Assembly (NCBI GenBank): GCA_903902705.1
Contig: CAIUVX010000151.1
Span: 1-42,751, forward strand
Length of the DNA stretch: 42,751 nt
Direction: 5' to 3'
DNA from: an uncultured Methylococcales bacterium
GTDB taxonomy: Bacteria; Pseudomonadota; Gammaproteobacteria; Methylococcales; Methylomonadaceae
The notes beneath the pieces were generated by a model, which made no database searches, had not been told where the DNA came from, and saw only the letters and a program-made list of their open reading frames with translations. Of this stretch, positions 15,920 through 28,711 are shown piece after piece. Both the position numbers and the translations under genes were made by a program. The number at the start of each line of letters is the position of its first letter. The stretch's first letter is position 1.

Positions 15920-18900
15920 ATGTCCTACTCTTTTACCGAAAAAAAGCGTATACGAAACAACTTTGGGAAAAGCACTGAAGTGCTTGATGTCCCGTATCTT
16001 TTAGCAACACAACTAGATTCTTATGCCAGCTTTTTGCAATCAGGTGTTACGCCAGATAAGCGTACTGATACTGGCTTACACGCGGCATTTTCTAGCGTAT
16101 TTCCGATTGAAAGCCATTCTGGCTATGCAGTATTGGAATATGTCAGGTATAGATTAGGCGAACCTGTTTTTGATGTCAGGGAATGTCAACAGCGCGGCGT
16201 AACCTTTGCGGCACCTTTGCGTGTATTGGTGCGTCTTGTTATCTACGATAAAGAAGCCGCAGCTAATGCTAAAGTCGTTAAAGACATACGCGAACAAGAA
16301 GTCTATATGGGCGAACTACCCTTAATGACCGATAACGGAACCTTTGTTATCAATGGCACTGAGCGCGTTATCGTCTCACAATTACACCGTTCACCAGGGG
16401 TGTTTTTTGACCATGATAAGGGTAAAACCCACTCATCGGGCAAACTTCTGTTTAACGCGCGGGTCATTCCTTATCGTGGTTCTTGGTTAGATTTTGAGTT
16501 TGACCACAAAGACTGCGTTTATGTGCGCATAGACCGCCGTAGAAAAATCCCCGCTACCATTTTATTGCGGGCTTTAGGTTACGATAACGAAGAAATGATC
16601 AAGATTTTCTTCGAAACCAATAAATTTACCTTAAGTGCAGATAAATGTTTATTCCACATCATTCCAGAAAGAATGCGTGGCGAAATTGCTGCATTTGATA
16701 TTAAAAATAACGATCATGTTTTGGTCGAAGAAGGACGGCGAATTACCTCCAAGCATATTCGCGAGATGAACAAAGTAGAACTTACCCAAGTGGAAGTTCC
16801 CAGAGCTTATCTAATCGGTAAAATTGTTGGGCGTAACCTTATTGATCAAAGTACGGGTGAAATCATTGTCAACGTCAATGATGAATTGACCGATGCCTTG
16901 ATTGATCGTTGCATCGATAGTGGTATTACTGAACTTAATACTCTGTTTGTAAATGATTTGGACAATGGTCCTTACATTTCTAACGCAATGCGTATTGATA
17001 ATTCAACCAATGCGTTAGAAGCATTGGTCGAGATTTATCGCATGATGCGACCAGGCGAACCGCCCACAAAAGAATCTGCGGAAAATCTATTTCAAAATTT
17101 ATTTTTTACTGATGAACGCTACGATTTATCTACCGTAGGGCGAATGAAATTTAATCGTCGCTTGGGTAGAGAAGAAATTATCGGCACAGGGACGTTGACT
17201 AAAGCCGATATTATTGATGTTCTGAAAGAATTAATAAAAATTCGTAATGGTAACGGCACTGTTGATGACATCGATCATTTAGGTAATAGACGGGTGCGTT
17301 CAGTCGGTGAAATGATTGAAAACCAATTCCGTGTTGGCTTGGTGAGAGTTGAAAGAGCCGTTAAAGAACGATTAACCTTGGCTGATTCTGAAGGTTTAGT
17401 GCCGCAAGAAATTATTAATGCCAAACCAGTTTCAGCAGCAGTAAAAGAATTTTTTGGTTCTAGCCAATTGTCACAGTTTATGGATCAAAATAATCCATTA
17501 TCTCAAGTGACCCATAAACGCCGTGTGTCCGCTTTAGGGCCTGGTGGTTTAGCTAGAGAACGTGCAGGCTTTGAAGTGCGTGACGTACACGCAACCCATT
17601 ATGGTCGGGTATGTCCAATTGAAACGCCTGAGGGACCAAACATTGGTTTGATTAACTCGCTGTCTGTGTATGCGCGTACCAATAACTATGGTTTCTTGGA
17701 AACGCCGTATCGTAAAGTAGTTGATGGCAAAGTAACCGATCAAGTGGATTATTTATCCGCTATTGAAGAAGGTGAATTTGTTATTGCACAGGCGAGTGTA
17801 CCCGTTAATAAAGACGGTCAATTAGTCGATGGCTTAGTGTCTTGCCGCCATAAAGATGAGTTTGCGCTGGCTATGTCCGATACTGTGCAGTATATGGATG
17901 TATCATCCAAACAAATCGTCTCGGTGGCTGCCTCGATTATTCCGTTCCTAGAGCATGACGACGCGAACCGTGCATTAATGGGTTCTAATATGCAGCGTCA
18001 AGCGGTACCCACACTAAGAGCTGAAAAGCCATTAGTCGGTACAGGCATGGAAAGAACAGTCGCAAAAGATTCGGGTGTAACGGTAGTTGCTACGCGTGGT
18101 GGTAAAATCGAAGCGGTAGATGCTGCGCGTATCGTGGTTCGTGTCAATGACACAGAAACTGAAACGGGTACATCTGGCGTTGATATTTATAACCTGATTA
18201 AATATACGCGTTCTAACCAAAACACCTGTATTAATCAAAAACCATTAGTTAAACCAGGTGACATCGTCCAAGCGGGCGACATTATGGCAGATGGTCCTTC
18301 GACCGATATGGGTGAACTCGCACTAGGGCAGAATATGCTGGTTGCCTTCATGCCGTGGAATGGCTACAACTTCGAAGACTCGATTTTAGTCTCTGAGCGC
18401 GTCGTCAAAGAAGATCGTTTCACCACTATACACATCGAAGAAAAAACCTGTGTTGCGCGTGATACTAAACACAGCCCAGAAGAAATCACCGCTGATATTC
18501 CAAATGTCAGTGAAGAAGCGTTGTCCAAATTGGACGAGTCTGGCATTGTTTATGTCGGTGCAGAAGTGAAAGGTGGCGATATTCTAGTTGGTAAAGTCAC
18601 ACCTAAAGGCGAGACTCAACTGACTCCAGAGGAAAAATTGCTACGCGCTATCTTTGGTGAAAAAGCCGCTGATGTGAAAGATACTTCATTGCGCGTGCCT
18701 AGTAGTATCGAAGGTACAGTTATTGACGTGCAAGTGTTTACTCGTGACGGTGTTAAAAAAGACAAACGTGCCTTAGACATTGAGCAAGATGCGATTAAGC
18801 GTTACCGTAAAGACCTAGACGATCAGCTAAAAATTCTCGAAGGCGATATTTATTCGCGTGTCGCAAATTTGTTGATTGGTAAAGTGGCTTTATCAGGTGC

Positions 18901-19996
18901 GTCTCAACTTAGAGCTGGAACAGAAATAAGCCAAGAATATTTGCAAAGTATCAAGCATTCAGATTGGCTTAAAATCAAGATGAAAGAGGAAGAGCTTAAT
19001 CTTCAACTAGAATTGGTTGTTGCTCAAATTGAGCAGCAACGTAAAGATTTTGATGAGAAGTTTGAAGTAAAACGCAAAAAAATCGTCATGGGCGATGATT
19101 TAGCCCCAGGTGTGTTGAAAATGGTTAAGGTTTATTTAGCCGTGAAAAGACGCATTCAGCCAGGTGATAAAATGGCAGGTCGTCATGGTAACAAAGGGGT
19201 TATCTCCATGATTAGACCGATTGAAGATATGCCTTTTACCGCTGATGGTAATCCTGTTGATATTGTATTAAATCCTCTCGGTGTACCTTCGCGTATGAAC
19301 GTAGGGCAGGTATTAGAAACCCATTTAGGTTGGGCTGCAAAAGGGCTAGGTATTAAAATCGGCAAAATGCTGGAAGCTAAAGCTAAAATAAACGAAATCA
19401 GAGAATATCTGGATAAAATTTATAATAGTAGCGGTCGTAAAGAAGATTTAGAGTCGTTTTCTGATAAAGAAATTTTAGAAATGGCAGCCAATCTAGTTGC
19501 TGGCGTACCAATGGCGACTCCTGTATTTGACGGTGCGAGTGAAGACGAAATTCGCACCATGTTAAGACTGGCGGATTTACCAGAGCATGGGCAAGTGCAG
19601 TTATTTGACGGTTTAACGGGTGAACCTTTTGAGCGTGAAGTGACAGTCGGTTATATGTATATGCTAAAACTCAACCACTTAGTGGATGACAAAATGCACG
19701 CCCGTTCTACTGGACCTTACAGTTTAGTTACTCAACAACCGTTAGGTGGTAAAGCGCAATTTGGTGGACAGCGTTTCGGAGAAATGGAAGTCTGGGCGTT
19801 AGAAGCTTATGGTGCAGCTTATACTCTGCAAGAAATGTTGACAGTCAAATCTGACGATGTGACAGGTAGAACGCGAATGTACAAAAATATTGTAGACGGT
19901 AATCATAAAATGGAAGCGGGTATGCCCGAATCTTTTAATGTATTACTGAAAGAAATTCGTTCTTTAGCAGTCAATATCGAGTTAGAAAGGGAATAA
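15920..19996 (+). CDS. rpoB: RNA polymerase beta subunit
   Basis: RpoB forms one half of the RNA polymerase active cleft and the rifampicin pocket. The protein (1358 residues from ATG 15920) is slightly longer than E. coli beta. I chose this ATG because the product then begins [17 protein letters not shown], like other beta subunits, with GGAAG just upstream. An earlier ATG at 15896 would add eight unmatched residues. The rifampicin region [20 protein letters not shown] then [10 protein letters not shown] is of the sensitive type, with small changes after it (GGLARERAG and VHATHYGR, where E. coli has T and P). The C-terminal clamp region with [20 protein letters not shown] is intact. Confidence 0.97.
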   Translation: MSYSFTEKKRIRNNFGKSTEVLDVPYLLATQLDSYASFLQSGVTPDKRTDTGLHAAFSSVFPIESHSGYAVLEYVRYRLGEPVFDVRECQQRGVTFAAPLRVLVRLVIYDKEAAANAKVVKDIREQEVYMGELPLMTDNGTFVINGTERVIVSQLHRSPGVFFDHDKGKTHSSGKLLFNARVIPYRGSWLDFEFDHKDCVYVRIDRRRKIPATILLRALGYDNEEMIKIFFETNKFTLSADKCLFHIIPERMRGEIAAFDIKNNDHVLVEEGRRITSKHIREMNKVELTQVEVPRAYLIGKIVGRNLIDQSTGEIIVNVNDELTDALIDRCIDSGITELNTLFVNDLDNGPYISNAMRIDNSTNALEALVEIYRMMRPGEPPTKESAENLFQNLFFTDERYDLSTVGRMKFNRRLGREEIIGTGTLTKADIIDVLKELIKIRNGNGTVDDIDHLGNRRVRSVGEMIENQFRVGLVRVERAVKERLTLADSEGLVPQEIINAKPVSAAVKEFFGSSQLSQFMDQNNPLSQVTHKRRVSALGPGGLARERAGFEVRDVHATHYGRVCPIETPEGPNIGLINSLSVYARTNNYGFLETPYRKVVDGKVTDQVDYLSAIEEGEFVIAQASVPVNKDGQLVDGLVSCRHKDEFALAMSDTVQYMDVSSKQIVSVAASIIPFLEHDDANRALMGSNMQRQAVPTLRAEKPLVGTGMERTVAKDSGVTVVATRGGKIEAVDAARIVVRVNDTETETGTSGVDIYNLIKYTRSNQNTCINQKPLVKPGDIVQAGDIMADGPSTDMGELALGQNMLVAFMPWNGYNFEDSILVSERVVKEDRFTTIHIEEKTCVARDTKHSPEEITADIPNVSEEALSKLDESGIVYVGAEVKGGDILVGKVTPKGETQLTPEEKLLRAIFGEKAADVKDTSLRVPSSIEGTVIDVQVFTRDGVKKDKRALDIEQDAIKRYRKDLDDQLKILEGDIYSRVANLLIGKVALSGASQLRAGTEISQEYLQSIKHSDWLKIKMKEEELNLQLELVVAQIEQQRKDFDEKFEVKRKKIVMGDDLAPGVLKMVKVYLAVKRRIQPGDKMAGRHGNKGVISMIRPIEDMPFTADGNPVDIVLNPLGVPSRMNVGQVLETHLGWAAKGLGIKIGKMLEAKAKINEIREYLDKIYNSSGRKEDLESFSDKEILEMAANLVAGVPMATPVFDGASEDEIRTMLRLADLPEHGQVQLFDGLTGEPFEREVTVGYMYMLKLNHLVDDKMHARSTGPYSLVTQQPLGGKAQFGGQRFGEMEVWALEAYGAAYTLQEMLTVKSDDVTGRTRMYKNIVDGNHKMEAGMPESFNVLLKEIRSLAVNIELERE

Positions 19997-19997
19997 C

Positions 19998-20052
19998 ACT
20001 CCTCGTAGTTAGGGTATGAGGAGTCCGATAGCTTTAGCTATTGGCTACTCCT
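19998..20052 (+). promoter_or_regulatory. Mutually exclusive RNA hairpins between rpoB and rpoC
   Basis: Segment 1 ACTCCTC (19998-20004) can pair with segment 2 GAGGAGT (20018-20024). Segment 2 can instead pair as AGGAGT with segment 3 ACTCCT (20047-20052). The second fold is extended inside by CC with GG, a G-U pair and the 6-bp stem ATAGCT (20028-20033) with AGCTAT (20036-20041), leaving a TT loop and a small bulge. The two folds use the same bases of segment 2, so only one can form at a time. It lies 51 bases ahead of the rpoC start. The pairing is seen directly; a regulatory role is inferred. Confidence 0.5.
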
Positions 20053-20103
20053 TTACTCTACACGGCTGAACTACACCAGAAACTATTTAAAGAGGACAAG
20101 CTC

Positions 20104-23100
20104 TTGAAAGATTTAATGAACTTCCTAAAGCGTCAAGGTCGAGCTGACGATTTTGACGGCATAAGCATAGGCCTAGCCTCTCCCGATATGATTCGGTCAT
20201 GGTCTTATGGCGAAGTGAAAAAACCAGAAACCATCAACTATCGCACGTTCAAGCCTGAGCGTGATGGGCTGTTCTGCGCCAAAATATTTGGTCCTATCAG
20301 TGATTATGAATGTCTGTGTGGAAAATATAAACGCTTAAAACACCGAGGTGTTATCTGCGAAAAATGCGGCGTGGAAGTTACTCTGTCTAAAGTACGCCGT
20401 GAGCGTATGGGGCATATCGACTTAGCTAGCCCTGTTGCACATATCTGGTTTTTAAAATCACTCCCCTCCAGAATAGCCTTGTTATTGGATATGACATTGC
20501 GGGAAATTGAGCGTGTGTTGTATTTTGAATCCTTCGTTATTTTAGACCCAGGTATGACTCCTTTAACTAAAGGGCAATTGCTAACTGATGATGAATACTT
20601 GGATGCAGTTGAAGTTCATGGTGATGATTTTGTTGCCAAAATGGGTGCAGAAGCCATTTACGACTTGTTAAAAAGCATTAATTTAAAAGAACAAGTTGAA
20701 ATTTTACGCGAAGAAATCAATTCCACCAGTTCAGAAACCAAAATTAAAAAATACGCTAAACGCCTCAAAGTAATGGATGCGTTAGTGAGTTCAAAAAATC
20801 GTCCCGAATGGATGATTTTGAAGGTATTGCCTGTATTACCACCCGAATTGCGTCCGTTAGTACCTTTGGATGGTGGTCGTTTTGCGACTTCAGACTTAAA
20901 TGATTTATACCGTCGGGTTATTAACAGAAACAATCGATTGAACAGACTGTTAGACCTCAGCGCACCTGATATTATTGTGCGTAATGAAAAACGGATGTTG
21001 CAAGAATCAGTTGATGCGTTGCTTGATAACGGCAGACGTGGTCGCGCTATTACAGGCACGAATCGTAGACCGCTAAAATCGTTAGCGGACATGATTAAAG
21101 GCAAGCAAGGACGTTTCCGTCAAAACTTATTGGGTAAACGTGTCGATTACTCAGGACGTTCGGTCATCGTGGTAGGCCCGACCTTAAGATTGCATCAATG
21201 CGGTTTACCGAAAAAAATGGCATTGGAATTGTTTAAGCCCTTTATTTTCAGTAAATTACAACTGCGTGGCTTAGCAACAACGATTAAAGCTGCTAAAAAA
21301 ATGGTCGAACGCGAAGGTGCGGAAGTTTGGGATATTCTCGAAGAAGTTATTCGTGAACATCCAATTCTGTTAAACCGTGCGCCAACTTTACACAGATTAG
21401 GTATTCAAGCTTTTGAGCCGACCTTGATTGAAGGTAAAGCCATTCAATTGCACCCGTTAGTCTGTAGCGCGTTTAACGCTGACTTTGACGGTGACCAAAT
21501 GGCAGTACATATTCCACTGTCTATAGAAGCACAGTTGGAAGCGCGTACTTTAATGATGGCAACTAATAACATTTTATCGCCAGCGAATGGTGAACCTGTT
21601 ATTAATCCATCACAAGACGTGGTATTGGGTCTGTATTACATTAGTCGTGAAAAAATAAACGCTAAAGGTGATGGTAGTATTTTTGGTAGTGTTTCCGAAA
21701 TACATAAAGCTTTGCTGACTAAAACTGTAGAACTGCAATCTAAAATTCAATTACGAATTACTGAAAAAGTTACCAATGAACACGGCGAATTAGTTGATAA
21801 AACTCATCGTGTTCATACTACGGTAGGACGTGGTTTAATCTGGGAAATATTGCCAGATCGTATGCCGTTTGACATAGTCAACTGCGATATGACTAAAAAG
21901 AATATCTCGCGGTTGGTCAATTATAGTTATCGCTATTTGGGCAATAAAGATACCGTTATTCTTGCCGACCAATTGATGTACCTAGGATTCCGTTATGCCA
22001 CTATATCAGGCGTATCTTTCGGTATCGAAGATATGGAAATCCCAGCTAAAAAAGTGGATATCATTAGATCGGCCGATAACGAAGTTAGCGAAATCCAGCG
22101 TCAGTATTCGTCGGGTTTAGTGACTGACGGTGAACGTTACAATAAAGTCGTCGATATTTGGTCTCATGCCAATGATCAAGTGGCTAAAGTAATGATGGAA
22201 GGTCTCGGTGAAGAATCGGTAGTGAATGCGGAAGGTAATGTTGTCAAACAAAAATCCTTTAACTCTATCTTCATGATGGCTGATTCTGGTGCTAGAGGTT
22301 CAGCGGCGCAGATTCGGCAGTTAGCAGGTATGCGGGGCTTGATGGCGAAACCAGACGGTTCGATTATTGAAACGCCGATTACTGCGAACTTCCGTGAAGG
22401 TCTGGACGTATTACAATACTTTATTTCCACACATGGTGCGCGTAAAGGTCTTGCCGATACCGCGTTGAAAACAGCAAACTCAGGTTATTTAACTCGTCGT
22501 TTAGTTGATGTAGCACAAGACCTTGTGATTATTGGGCAGGATTGCGGTACCAATAATGGTCTTATCATGACTCCCATCATTGAGGGTGGTGATGTTGTAG
22601 AACCACTATCAGAGCGCGTCTTAGGTCGTGTGGCTGTTGGTGATGTTATGGATGGTGCGGGTGAAAATATCATTGTATCTAGTGGTACTTTATTAGACGA
22701 ATACTGGGTAGGCGTACTGCAAGAGCAAAGTATTGATAGAGTTGTTGTTAGATCAATTATTACCTGTGAAAATAGACACGGTGTCTGTGCTGCGTGTTAT
22801 GGACGTGATCTAGGTCGTGGACATTTGGTGAATATTGGTGAAGCGGTTGGTGTTATTGCCGCGCAATCAATTGGTGAGCCTGGAACACAGTTGACCATGC
22901 GTACTTTCCATATTGGTGGTGCAGCATCGCGATCAGTTGCTATCAGTAATGTTCAAGTTAAATCAGCGGGTGCTATTCGCTTGAATAATTTGAAATCAGT
23001 TATCAACCGTGAAGGCAACTTGGTCGCTGTATCGCGGTCGGGTGAAGTCGGTGTCGTCGATGATTACGGTCGTGAAAGAGAGCGTTATAAAATTCCTTAT

Positions 23101-24309
23101 GGCGCGGTGTTATCGGTACAAGAAGGCAGTCGTGTCAATGCAGGCGATACTATCGTAAAGTGGGATCCCTTCACTCATCCTGTTATTACTGAGGTTGACG
23201 GGGTAGCTGAGCTGATTCATTTTGTCGAGGGTGTCACGGTACAAACCGAATCTGATGCTGTCACTGGCTTAAGTTCACTGGTTGTCACTGATCCTAAGCA
23301 GCGTGGTAGTGCAGGTAAAGAATTACGCCCTATGGTAAAACTGCTCGATGCGGAAGGTAATGGTATATTTTTGCCAGGTACAGAAATGCCTGCGCAATAT
23401 TTTCTACCCGCAGGCGCGATTGCAGGTATTAAAAATGGCGGTGAAGTAAAAGTTGGTGACGTGTTAGCTAGAATTCCGCAAGAATCAAGTAAAACGAGAG
23501 ATATTACGGGTGGTCTGCCGCGCGTAGCCGATTTGTTTGAAGCTAGAAAAACCAAAGACCCTGCTATATTGGCAGAGGCCAGCGGTACAGTATCGTTTGG
23601 CAAAGAAACTAAAGGTAAGCAACGTGTCATTATTACTGATGCCGAAGGCGAACAGGTAGAGACTTTAATTCCAAAATGGCGACATATTACGGTATTTGAA
23701 GGAGAATATGTTGAAAAAGGTGAAACCATCGCTGAAGGTGAATTGACTCCACATGATATTCTCAGATTGCGCGGCATAGAAGAACTGGCTAACTATTTGG
23801 TCAAAGAAATTCAAGATGTTTATCGACTGCAAGGTGTAAAAATCAACGATAAACATATTGAAGCGATTATTCGTCAAATGCTTAGAAAAGTAGAAATCAC
23901 TGCTTCAGGGGATACTAGTTTCTTGAAAGGTGATCAAGTGGAGCGGGCAGCAATGCGCGTAGAAAATGACAGAATGGAATCTGAGGGCAAAATTCCTGCT
24001 AGTTATGAATCTATTTTGTTAGGTATTACCAAAGCATCACTTGCGACAGAATCTTTTATCTCGGCGGCATCATTCCAAGAAACTACTCGTGTTTTAACAG
24101 ACGCGGCAGTACGCGGTTTAAGTGATAGTCTACAAGGTTTAAAAGAAAATGTTATCGTTGGTCGATTAATTCCAGCAGGAACGGGACTTGCCTACCATGA
24201 GCATAGAAAAAATAGATTTTCTCAGCATGCGTTGATGGAAAATGAAAATACCTCTGTCGTTGATGCAGGGGATGTAGAAGAGGCACTAAAGTTAGCATTG
24301 AATGGCTAA
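20104..24309 (+). CDS. rpoC: RNA polymerase beta' subunit (TTG start)
   Basis: RpoC carries the catalytic magnesium of RNA polymerase: [12 protein letters not shown] holds the three aspartates. The N-terminal zinc finger is [19 protein letters not shown], and a second cysteine cluster is at [15 protein letters not shown]. The bridge/trigger region ([20 protein letters not shown]) is intact. I set the start at TTG 20104 (1401 residues; E. coli has 1407). GAGG at 20092-20095 is eight bases upstream, and the reading [19 protein letters not shown] aligns with E. coli from its first residue. Another TTG at 20041 would add 21 unmatched residues and falls inside the upstream hairpin. A terminator follows. 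Confidence 0.96.
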   Translation: MKDLMNFLKRQGRADDFDGISIGLASPDMIRSWSYGEVKKPETINYRTFKPERDGLFCAKIFGPISDYECLCGKYKRLKHRGVICEKCGVEVTLSKVRRERMGHIDLASPVAHIWFLKSLPSRIALLLDMTLREIERVLYFESFVILDPGMTPLTKGQLLTDDEYLDAVEVHGDDFVAKMGAEAIYDLLKSINLKEQVEILREEINSTSSETKIKKYAKRLKVMDALVSSKNRPEWMILKVLPVLPPELRPLVPLDGGRFATSDLNDLYRRVINRNNRLNRLLDLSAPDIIVRNEKRMLQESVDALLDNGRRGRAITGTNRRPLKSLADMIKGKQGRFRQNLLGKRVDYSGRSVIVVGPTLRLHQCGLPKKMALELFKPFIFSKLQLRGLATTIKAAKKMVEREGAEVWDILEEVIREHPILLNRAPTLHRLGIQAFEPTLIEGKAIQLHPLVCSAFNADFDGDQMAVHIPLSIEAQLEARTLMMATNNILSPANGEPVINPSQDVVLGLYYISREKINAKGDGSIFGSVSEIHKALLTKTVELQSKIQLRITEKVTNEHGELVDKTHRVHTTVGRGLIWEILPDRMPFDIVNCDMTKKNISRLVNYSYRYLGNKDTVILADQLMYLGFRYATISGVSFGIEDMEIPAKKVDIIRSADNEVSEIQRQYSSGLVTDGERYNKVVDIWSHANDQVAKVMMEGLGEESVVNAEGNVVKQKSFNSIFMMADSGARGSAAQIRQLAGMRGLMAKPDGSIIETPITANFREGLDVLQYFISTHGARKGLADTALKTANSGYLTRRLVDVAQDLVIIGQDCGTNNGLIMTPIIEGGDVVEPLSERVLGRVAVGDVMDGAGENIIVSSGTLLDEYWVGVLQEQSIDRVVVRSIITCENRHGVCAACYGRDLGRGHLVNIGEAVGVIAAQSIGEPGTQLTMRTFHIGGAASRSVAISNVQVKSAGAIRLNNLKSVINREGNLVAVSRSGEVGVVDDYGRERERYKIPYGAVLSVQEGSRVNAGDTIVKWDPFTHPVITEVDGVAELIHFVEGVTVQTESDAVTGLSSLVVTDPKQRGSAGKELRPMVKLLDAEGNGIFLPGTEMPAQYFLPAGAIAGIKNGGEVKVGDVLARIPQESSKTRDITGGLPRVADLFEARKTKDPAILAEASGTVSFGKETKGKQRVIITDAEGEQVETLIPKWRHITVFEGEYVEKGETIAEGELTPHDILRLRGIEELANYLVKEIQDVYRLQGVKINDKHIEAIIRQMLRKVEITASGDTSFLKGDQVERAAMRVENDRMESEGKIPASYESILLGITKASLATESFISAASFQETTRVLTDAAVRGLSDSLQGLKENVIVGRLIPAGTGLAYHEHRKNRFSQHALMENENTSVVDAGDVEEALKLALNG

Positions 24310-24314
24310 AAAAG

Positions 24315-24331
24315 GCGATAAATCGCTTTTT
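24315..24331 (+). terminator. Intrinsic terminator after rpoC
   Basis: GCGAT (24315-24319) pairs with ATCGC (24322-24326), followed by TTTTT. A-rich sequence before the stem can extend the pairing. It ends the rplK-to-rpoC transcript six bases after the rpoC stop. Confidence 0.7.
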
Positions 24332-24343
24332 AAAAAAATGAGC

Positions 24344-24372
24344 TTGACCTAAACACGATTAAACAGTAATAT
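24344..24372 (+). promoter_or_regulatory. Candidate promoter of the str/S10/spc block
   Basis: TTGACC (24344-24349) lies 17 bases before TAATAT (24367-24372), just after the rpoC terminator and about 110 bases before rpsL. No other strong promoter is visible until 39202. It may therefore be the main promoter for the genes from rpsL to rpmJ. Confidence 0.55.
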
Positions 24373-24489
24373 ACTCAGCTCACATAAGCTATATGGTTTT
24401 GAGTTAGGTTGAAATACTGTAACCGCTTGTGTATTTATGTCACGGTTCGGTATCTGACAATTAATTTGTAAAACTGGAGTAGATAAAAT

Positions 24490-24867
24490 ATGGCCACGAT
24501 CAACCAATTGGTTCGTAAGCCGCGTGCTAAAAGAATTGAAAAGAGCAATGTTCCAGCATTGGAGGCCTGTCCTCAACGTAGGGGTGTTTGTACACGGGTT
24601 TATACAACAACGCCTAAGAAGCCAAACTCGGCATTGCGTAAAGTGGCGCGTGTTAGGCTGACTAATGGTGCTGAGGTTAGTAGCTATATTGGTGGCGAGG
24701 GTCATAATCTTCAAGAACACTCTGTGGTTTTGATAAGAGGTGGTCGTGTAAAGGATTTGCCAGGCGTACGGTATCACGTTGTGCGTGGTAGTTTGGATGC
24801 TTCAGGAGTGAACAACAGAAAATGTGGTCGCTCTAAATACGGAACAAAACGCCCTAAAGGCAAGTAA
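24490..24867 (+). CDS. rpsL: 30S ribosomal protein S12
   Basis: S12 sits at the 30S decoding centre and governs accuracy; mutations in it give streptomycin resistance. The 125 residues hold the wild-type [18 protein letters not shown] segment, and [16 protein letters not shown] keeps the aspartate that is methylthiolated in E. coli. The streptomycin-related lysines are unaltered. GGAG precedes the ATG. It is the first gene of the str operon, in the usual order rpsL-rpsG-fusA-tuf. Confidence 0.98.
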   Translation: MATINQLVRKPRAKRIEKSNVPALEACPQRRGVCTRVYTTTPKKPNSALRKVARVRLTNGAEVSSYIGGEGHNLQEHSVVLIRGGRVKDLPGVRYHVVRGSLDASGVNNRKCGRSKYGTKRPKGK

Positions 24868-24878
24868 CTAGGTTATAA

Positions 24879-25352
<474 letters not shown>

Positions 25353-25380
25353 TTGATATACACCAGTCCTGTCAGTAGCA

Positions 25381-27471
25381 GTGCGTAAAACTCCTATAGA
25401 GCATTATCGTAATATCGGTATCATGGCTCACATTGATGCGGGTAAAACCACAACAACAGAGCGCGTACTCTACTATACAGGCGTATCTCACAAAATAGGT
25501 GAGGTACATGACGGGGCAGCTATCATGGATTGGATGGCTCAGGAGCAAGAGAGGGGGATTACTATCACCTCTGCGGCAACTACCTGTTTTTGGAGCGGCA
25601 TGGAGAAACAATTTCCGCAGCATCGAATTAATATTATCGATACGCCAGGACACGTTGATTTTACCATTGAAGTTGAGCGTTCATTGCGTGTATTGGATGG
25701 GGCGTGCGCTATATTTTGTGCTGTAGGTGGTGTCGAACCACAATCAGAAACGGTATGGCGACAGGCTGATAAATATCATGTGCCTAGATTGATATTTGTT
25801 AATAAGATGGATCGTTCGGGTGCTGATTTTTTAAGGGTTATTGGGCAGATTAAGACCCGTTTAGGTGGTAATGCTGTGCCAATGCAAATTCCTATTGGAG
25901 CAGAAGATGGTTTTGAAGGTGTTGTTGATCTTGTCAAAATGAAAGCCATCTATTGGGATGAGTCCAATATGGGTATGACTTTTCAGGAAAAAGAGATTCC
26001 TGTGGATATGCAAGTGCTTTGTGAAACATGGCGTGAGCTTATCGTTGAAGCTGCAGCGGAAGCAGATGAAAGATTAACGGAAAAATATCTTGAAGAAGGT
26101 GTTTTGACAGATGAAGAAATAAGATGGGGTATTCGAGTCCAGACGATATTTGGTCGAATAGTTCCAGCTTTTTGTGGTTCAGCTTTTAAAAACAAGGGTG
26201 TTCAGGCGATGCTGGATGCTGTTATTGAGTATATGCCAGCACCAACTGACATTAAGGCAATCGCTGGTGTACTTGAAGATGGTGAGACGGAAGCGCAACG
26301 TCATGCAGATGACAATGAACCTTTTTCAGCATTAGCTTTTAAGATAGTTTCCGATCCTTTTGGTACATTGACTTTTTTCAGGGTATATTCGGGTATGCTA
26401 AATTCTGGTGACAGTATTTACAACTCTGTTAAAATGAAAAGAGAGCGTGTTGGTCGTATTGTACAGATGCACGCTAATAGCAGGGAAGAGATTAAATCGG
26501 TTTGCGCTGGCGACATTGCTGCGTTCATCGGTCTTAAAGATACTACCACAGGTGATACTCTGTGTGATGCTAAGGAAATTATTATTCTTGAGCGCATGGA
26601 GTTTCCTGATCCAGTTATTTCTGTTGCGGTAGAGCCTAGAACTAAGGCTGATCAAGAAAAAATGAGTGTCGCTTTAGCTAAATTGGCACAAGAGGATCCT
26701 TCATTTCGCGTTCATACCGATGAAGAGTCAGGTCAAATAATTATTTCTGGAATGGGTGAACTGCATCTGGAAATTATTGTTGATCGTATGAAAAGAGAGT
26801 TTAATGTTGGTGCTAATGTCGGTGCGCCGCAAGTAGCTTACAGAGAGACAATTCGTCAGTCAGTTGAGCAAGAAGGTAAGTTCATTAAACAATCAGGTGG
26901 TCGTGGACAATACGGTCATGTTTGGTTGAGAATTGAGCCGAAAGAAGCAGGGGCTGGTTACGAATTTGTAAATGAAATTGTTGGTGGAGTTGTTCCAAAG
27001 GAATATATACCAGCAGTGGATAAGGGGGTTCAAGAGCAGTTGAAAAGTGGTGTTCTTGCAGGCTACCCTGTTTTGGATGTAAAAGTGTCTTTATTTGACG
27101 GTTCGTATCACGATGTCGATTCGAACGAAATAGCTTTCAAAATTGCAGGTTCTATGTGCTTTCGAGAAGGCGCGAGGAAAGCAAATCCAGTGTTGCTTGA
27201 ACCAATAATGAAAGTCGAAGTTTCTACACCTGAAGAATATATGGGTGATGTTGTTGGTGATATTAACAGGCGACGTGGTATTATCCACGGTATGGATGAT
27301 GCACCATCAGGTAAAATAGTTAGCTGCGAAGTGCCGTTGGCGGAAATGTTTGGTTATGCAACTGATTTGCGATCAGCAACGCAGGGGCGAGCTACATACA
27401 GTATGCAGTTTGAAAAATACAATGAAACACCTGCGCATATAGCAGAAGCAATCATTAAAAAATCTTCATAA
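25381..27471 (+). CDS. fusA: Elongation factor G
   Basis: EF-G drives translocation on the ribosome by GTP hydrolysis. The 696-residue protein has the GTPase motifs [12 protein letters not shown] (P-loop), [12 protein letters not shown] (switch), DTPGHVDF and NKMD, followed by domains II-V. The start is GTG 25381, giving [14 protein letters not shown]. Most homologues have an alanine after Met, so this version is one residue shorter. No Shine-Dalgarno sequence is visible ahead of it; translation may depend on coupling with rpsG, whose stop is 28 bases upstream. Confidence 0.97.
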   Translation: MRKTPIEHYRNIGIMAHIDAGKTTTTERVLYYTGVSHKIGEVHDGAAIMDWMAQEQERGITITSAATTCFWSGMEKQFPQHRINIIDTPGHVDFTIEVERSLRVLDGACAIFCAVGGVEPQSETVWRQADKYHVPRLIFVNKMDRSGADFLRVIGQIKTRLGGNAVPMQIPIGAEDGFEGVVDLVKMKAIYWDESNMGMTFQEKEIPVDMQVLCETWRELIVEAAAEADERLTEKYLEEGVLTDEEIRWGIRVQTIFGRIVPAFCGSAFKNKGVQAMLDAVIEYMPAPTDIKAIAGVLEDGETEAQRHADDNEPFSALAFKIVSDPFGTLTFFRVYSGMLNSGDSIYNSVKMKRERVGRIVQMHANSREEIKSVCAGDIAAFIGLKDTTTGDTLCDAKEIIILERMEFPDPVISVAVEPRTKADQEKMSVALAKLAQEDPSFRVHTDEESGQIIISGMGELHLEIIVDRMKREFNVGANVGAPQVAYRETIRQSVEQEGKFIKQSGGRGQYGHVWLRIEPKEAGAGYEFVNEIVGGVVPKEYIPAVDKGVQEQLKSGVLAGYPVLDVKVSLFDGSYHDVDSNEIAFKIAGSMCFREGARKANPVLLEPIMKVEVSTPEEYMGDVVGDINRRRGIIHGMDDAPSGKIVSCEVPLAEMFGYATDLRSATQGRATYSMQFEKYNETPAHIAEAIIKKSS

Positions 27472-27497
27472 AATTGAATAACACAAGGTATTAACTC

Positions 27498-28709
27498 ATG
27501 GCCAAAGAAAAATTTTCACGCAATAAGCCACACGTCAACGTTGGTACAATCGGTCACGTTGACCACGGTAAAACGACATTGACAGCTGCTTTGACGACTG
27601 TAATGGCTAGATTACACGGTGGTGTGGTTAAGGCATTTGATCAAATCGACAATGCACCTGAAGAGCGTGCACGCGGTATTACTATTGCTACTTCGCATGT
27701 TGAATACGAATCACCTAATCGCCATTACGCTCATGTTGATTGTCCAGGTCATGCTGATTATGTAAAAAATATGATTACGGGTGCCGCGCAAATGGACGGT
27801 GCGATTTTGGTTTGTTCAGCAGCGGATGGTCCTATGCCACAAACTAGAGAGCATATCCTGTTATCAAGACAGGTTGGTGTTCCTTATATAGTGGTGTTCT
27901 TGAATAAAGCTGATATGGTTGACGATGATGAGTTGATCGAATTGGTAGAGATGGAGCTTAGAGAATTACTGGATATGTATGATTTTCCTGGTGATGACAC
28001 GCCAATCATTAAAGGTTCTGCTTTATTAGCCCTGCAAGGTGATCAAAGCGAAATTGGTGAACCATCTGTTATTAAACTAGTTGAAGCATTAGATAGCTAT
28101 ATTCCTCTGCCTGAAAGAGCAGTAGCGGGCGCATTCTTGATGCCTGTTGAGGATGTATTTTCAATCTCAGGTCGCGGTACAGTAGTCACAGGTCGTATCG
28201 AACGAGGAATCATTAAAGTAGGTCAGGAAGTTGAAATTGTTGGTATTAGACCAACTGTGACTACTACTGTTACTGGTGTTGAGATGTTCCGTAAATTACT
28301 GGATCAAGGTGAAGCAGGCGATAATGTAGGATTGTTGTTAAGAGGCACTAAAAGAGATGATGTTGAGCGTGGTCAAGTATTGGCTCACAAAGGCACTATC
28401 AAACCGCACGATTATTTCAATGCTGAGATTTACATCTTGTCAAAGGATGAAGGTGGTCGTCATACACCATTTTTCAACGGTTATCGTCCACAGTTTTATT
28501 TTAGAACCACTGACGTAACAGGAGCAGTTGAGTTGCCAGAAGGTGTAGAAATGGTTATGCCTGGTGATAATATTTCTGTAAAAGTTAAGCTGATTTCTTC
28601 TATTGCTATGGAAAACAACCTGCGTTTTGCAATTCGCGAAGGCGGTCGTACCGTGGGTGCTGGTGTTGTTGCATCAATCATCGAACCAGTAATTGAGAAG
28701 AAGAAATAA
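27498..28709 (+). CDS. tuf: Elongation factor Tu with a C-terminal extension
   Basis: EF-Tu delivers aminoacyl-tRNA to the ribosome. The GTP motifs [21 protein letters not shown] and [13 protein letters not shown] are intact. At 403 residues it is longer than the 394 of E. coli. Two extra residues lie in the loop before LDSYIP. Seven more extend the C-terminus: after RTVGAGVVA the protein continues [11 protein letters not shown] where E. coli ends KVLG. The gene stops two bases before rpsJ, so the str and S10 operons are joined without a leader. It is the only tuf in the window; the usual tufB site after tRNA-Thr is empty. Confidence 0.97.
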   Translation: MAKEKFSRNKPHVNVGTIGHVDHGKTTLTAALTTVMARLHGGVVKAFDQIDNAPEERARGITIATSHVEYESPNRHYAHVDCPGHADYVKNMITGAAQMDGAILVCSAADGPMPQTREHILLSRQVGVPYIVVFLNKADMVDDDELIELVEMELRELLDMYDFPGDDTPIIKGSALLALQGDQSEIGEPSVIKLVEALDSYIPLPERAVAGAFLMPVEDVFSISGRGTVVTGRIERGIIKVGQEVEIVGIRPTVTTTVTGVEMFRKLLDQGEAGDNVGLLLRGTKRDDVERGQVLAHKGTIKPHDYFNAEIYILSKDEGGRHTPFFNGYRPQFYFRTTDVTGAVELPEGVEMVMPGDNISVKVKLISSIAMENNLRFAIREGGRTVGAGVVASIIEPVIEKKK

Positions 28710-28711
28710 CT

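Noticed and set aside
17433-17640. Rifampicin-resistance change in rpoB
   Set aside because: The region carries the usual sensitive-type residues; the T-to-A and P-to-A differences after it are not known resistance positions to me.
23217-23777. Minus-strand frame of 186 codons inside rpoC
   Set aside because: It lies wholly opposite conserved beta' sequence and its composition is that of an antisense shadow.
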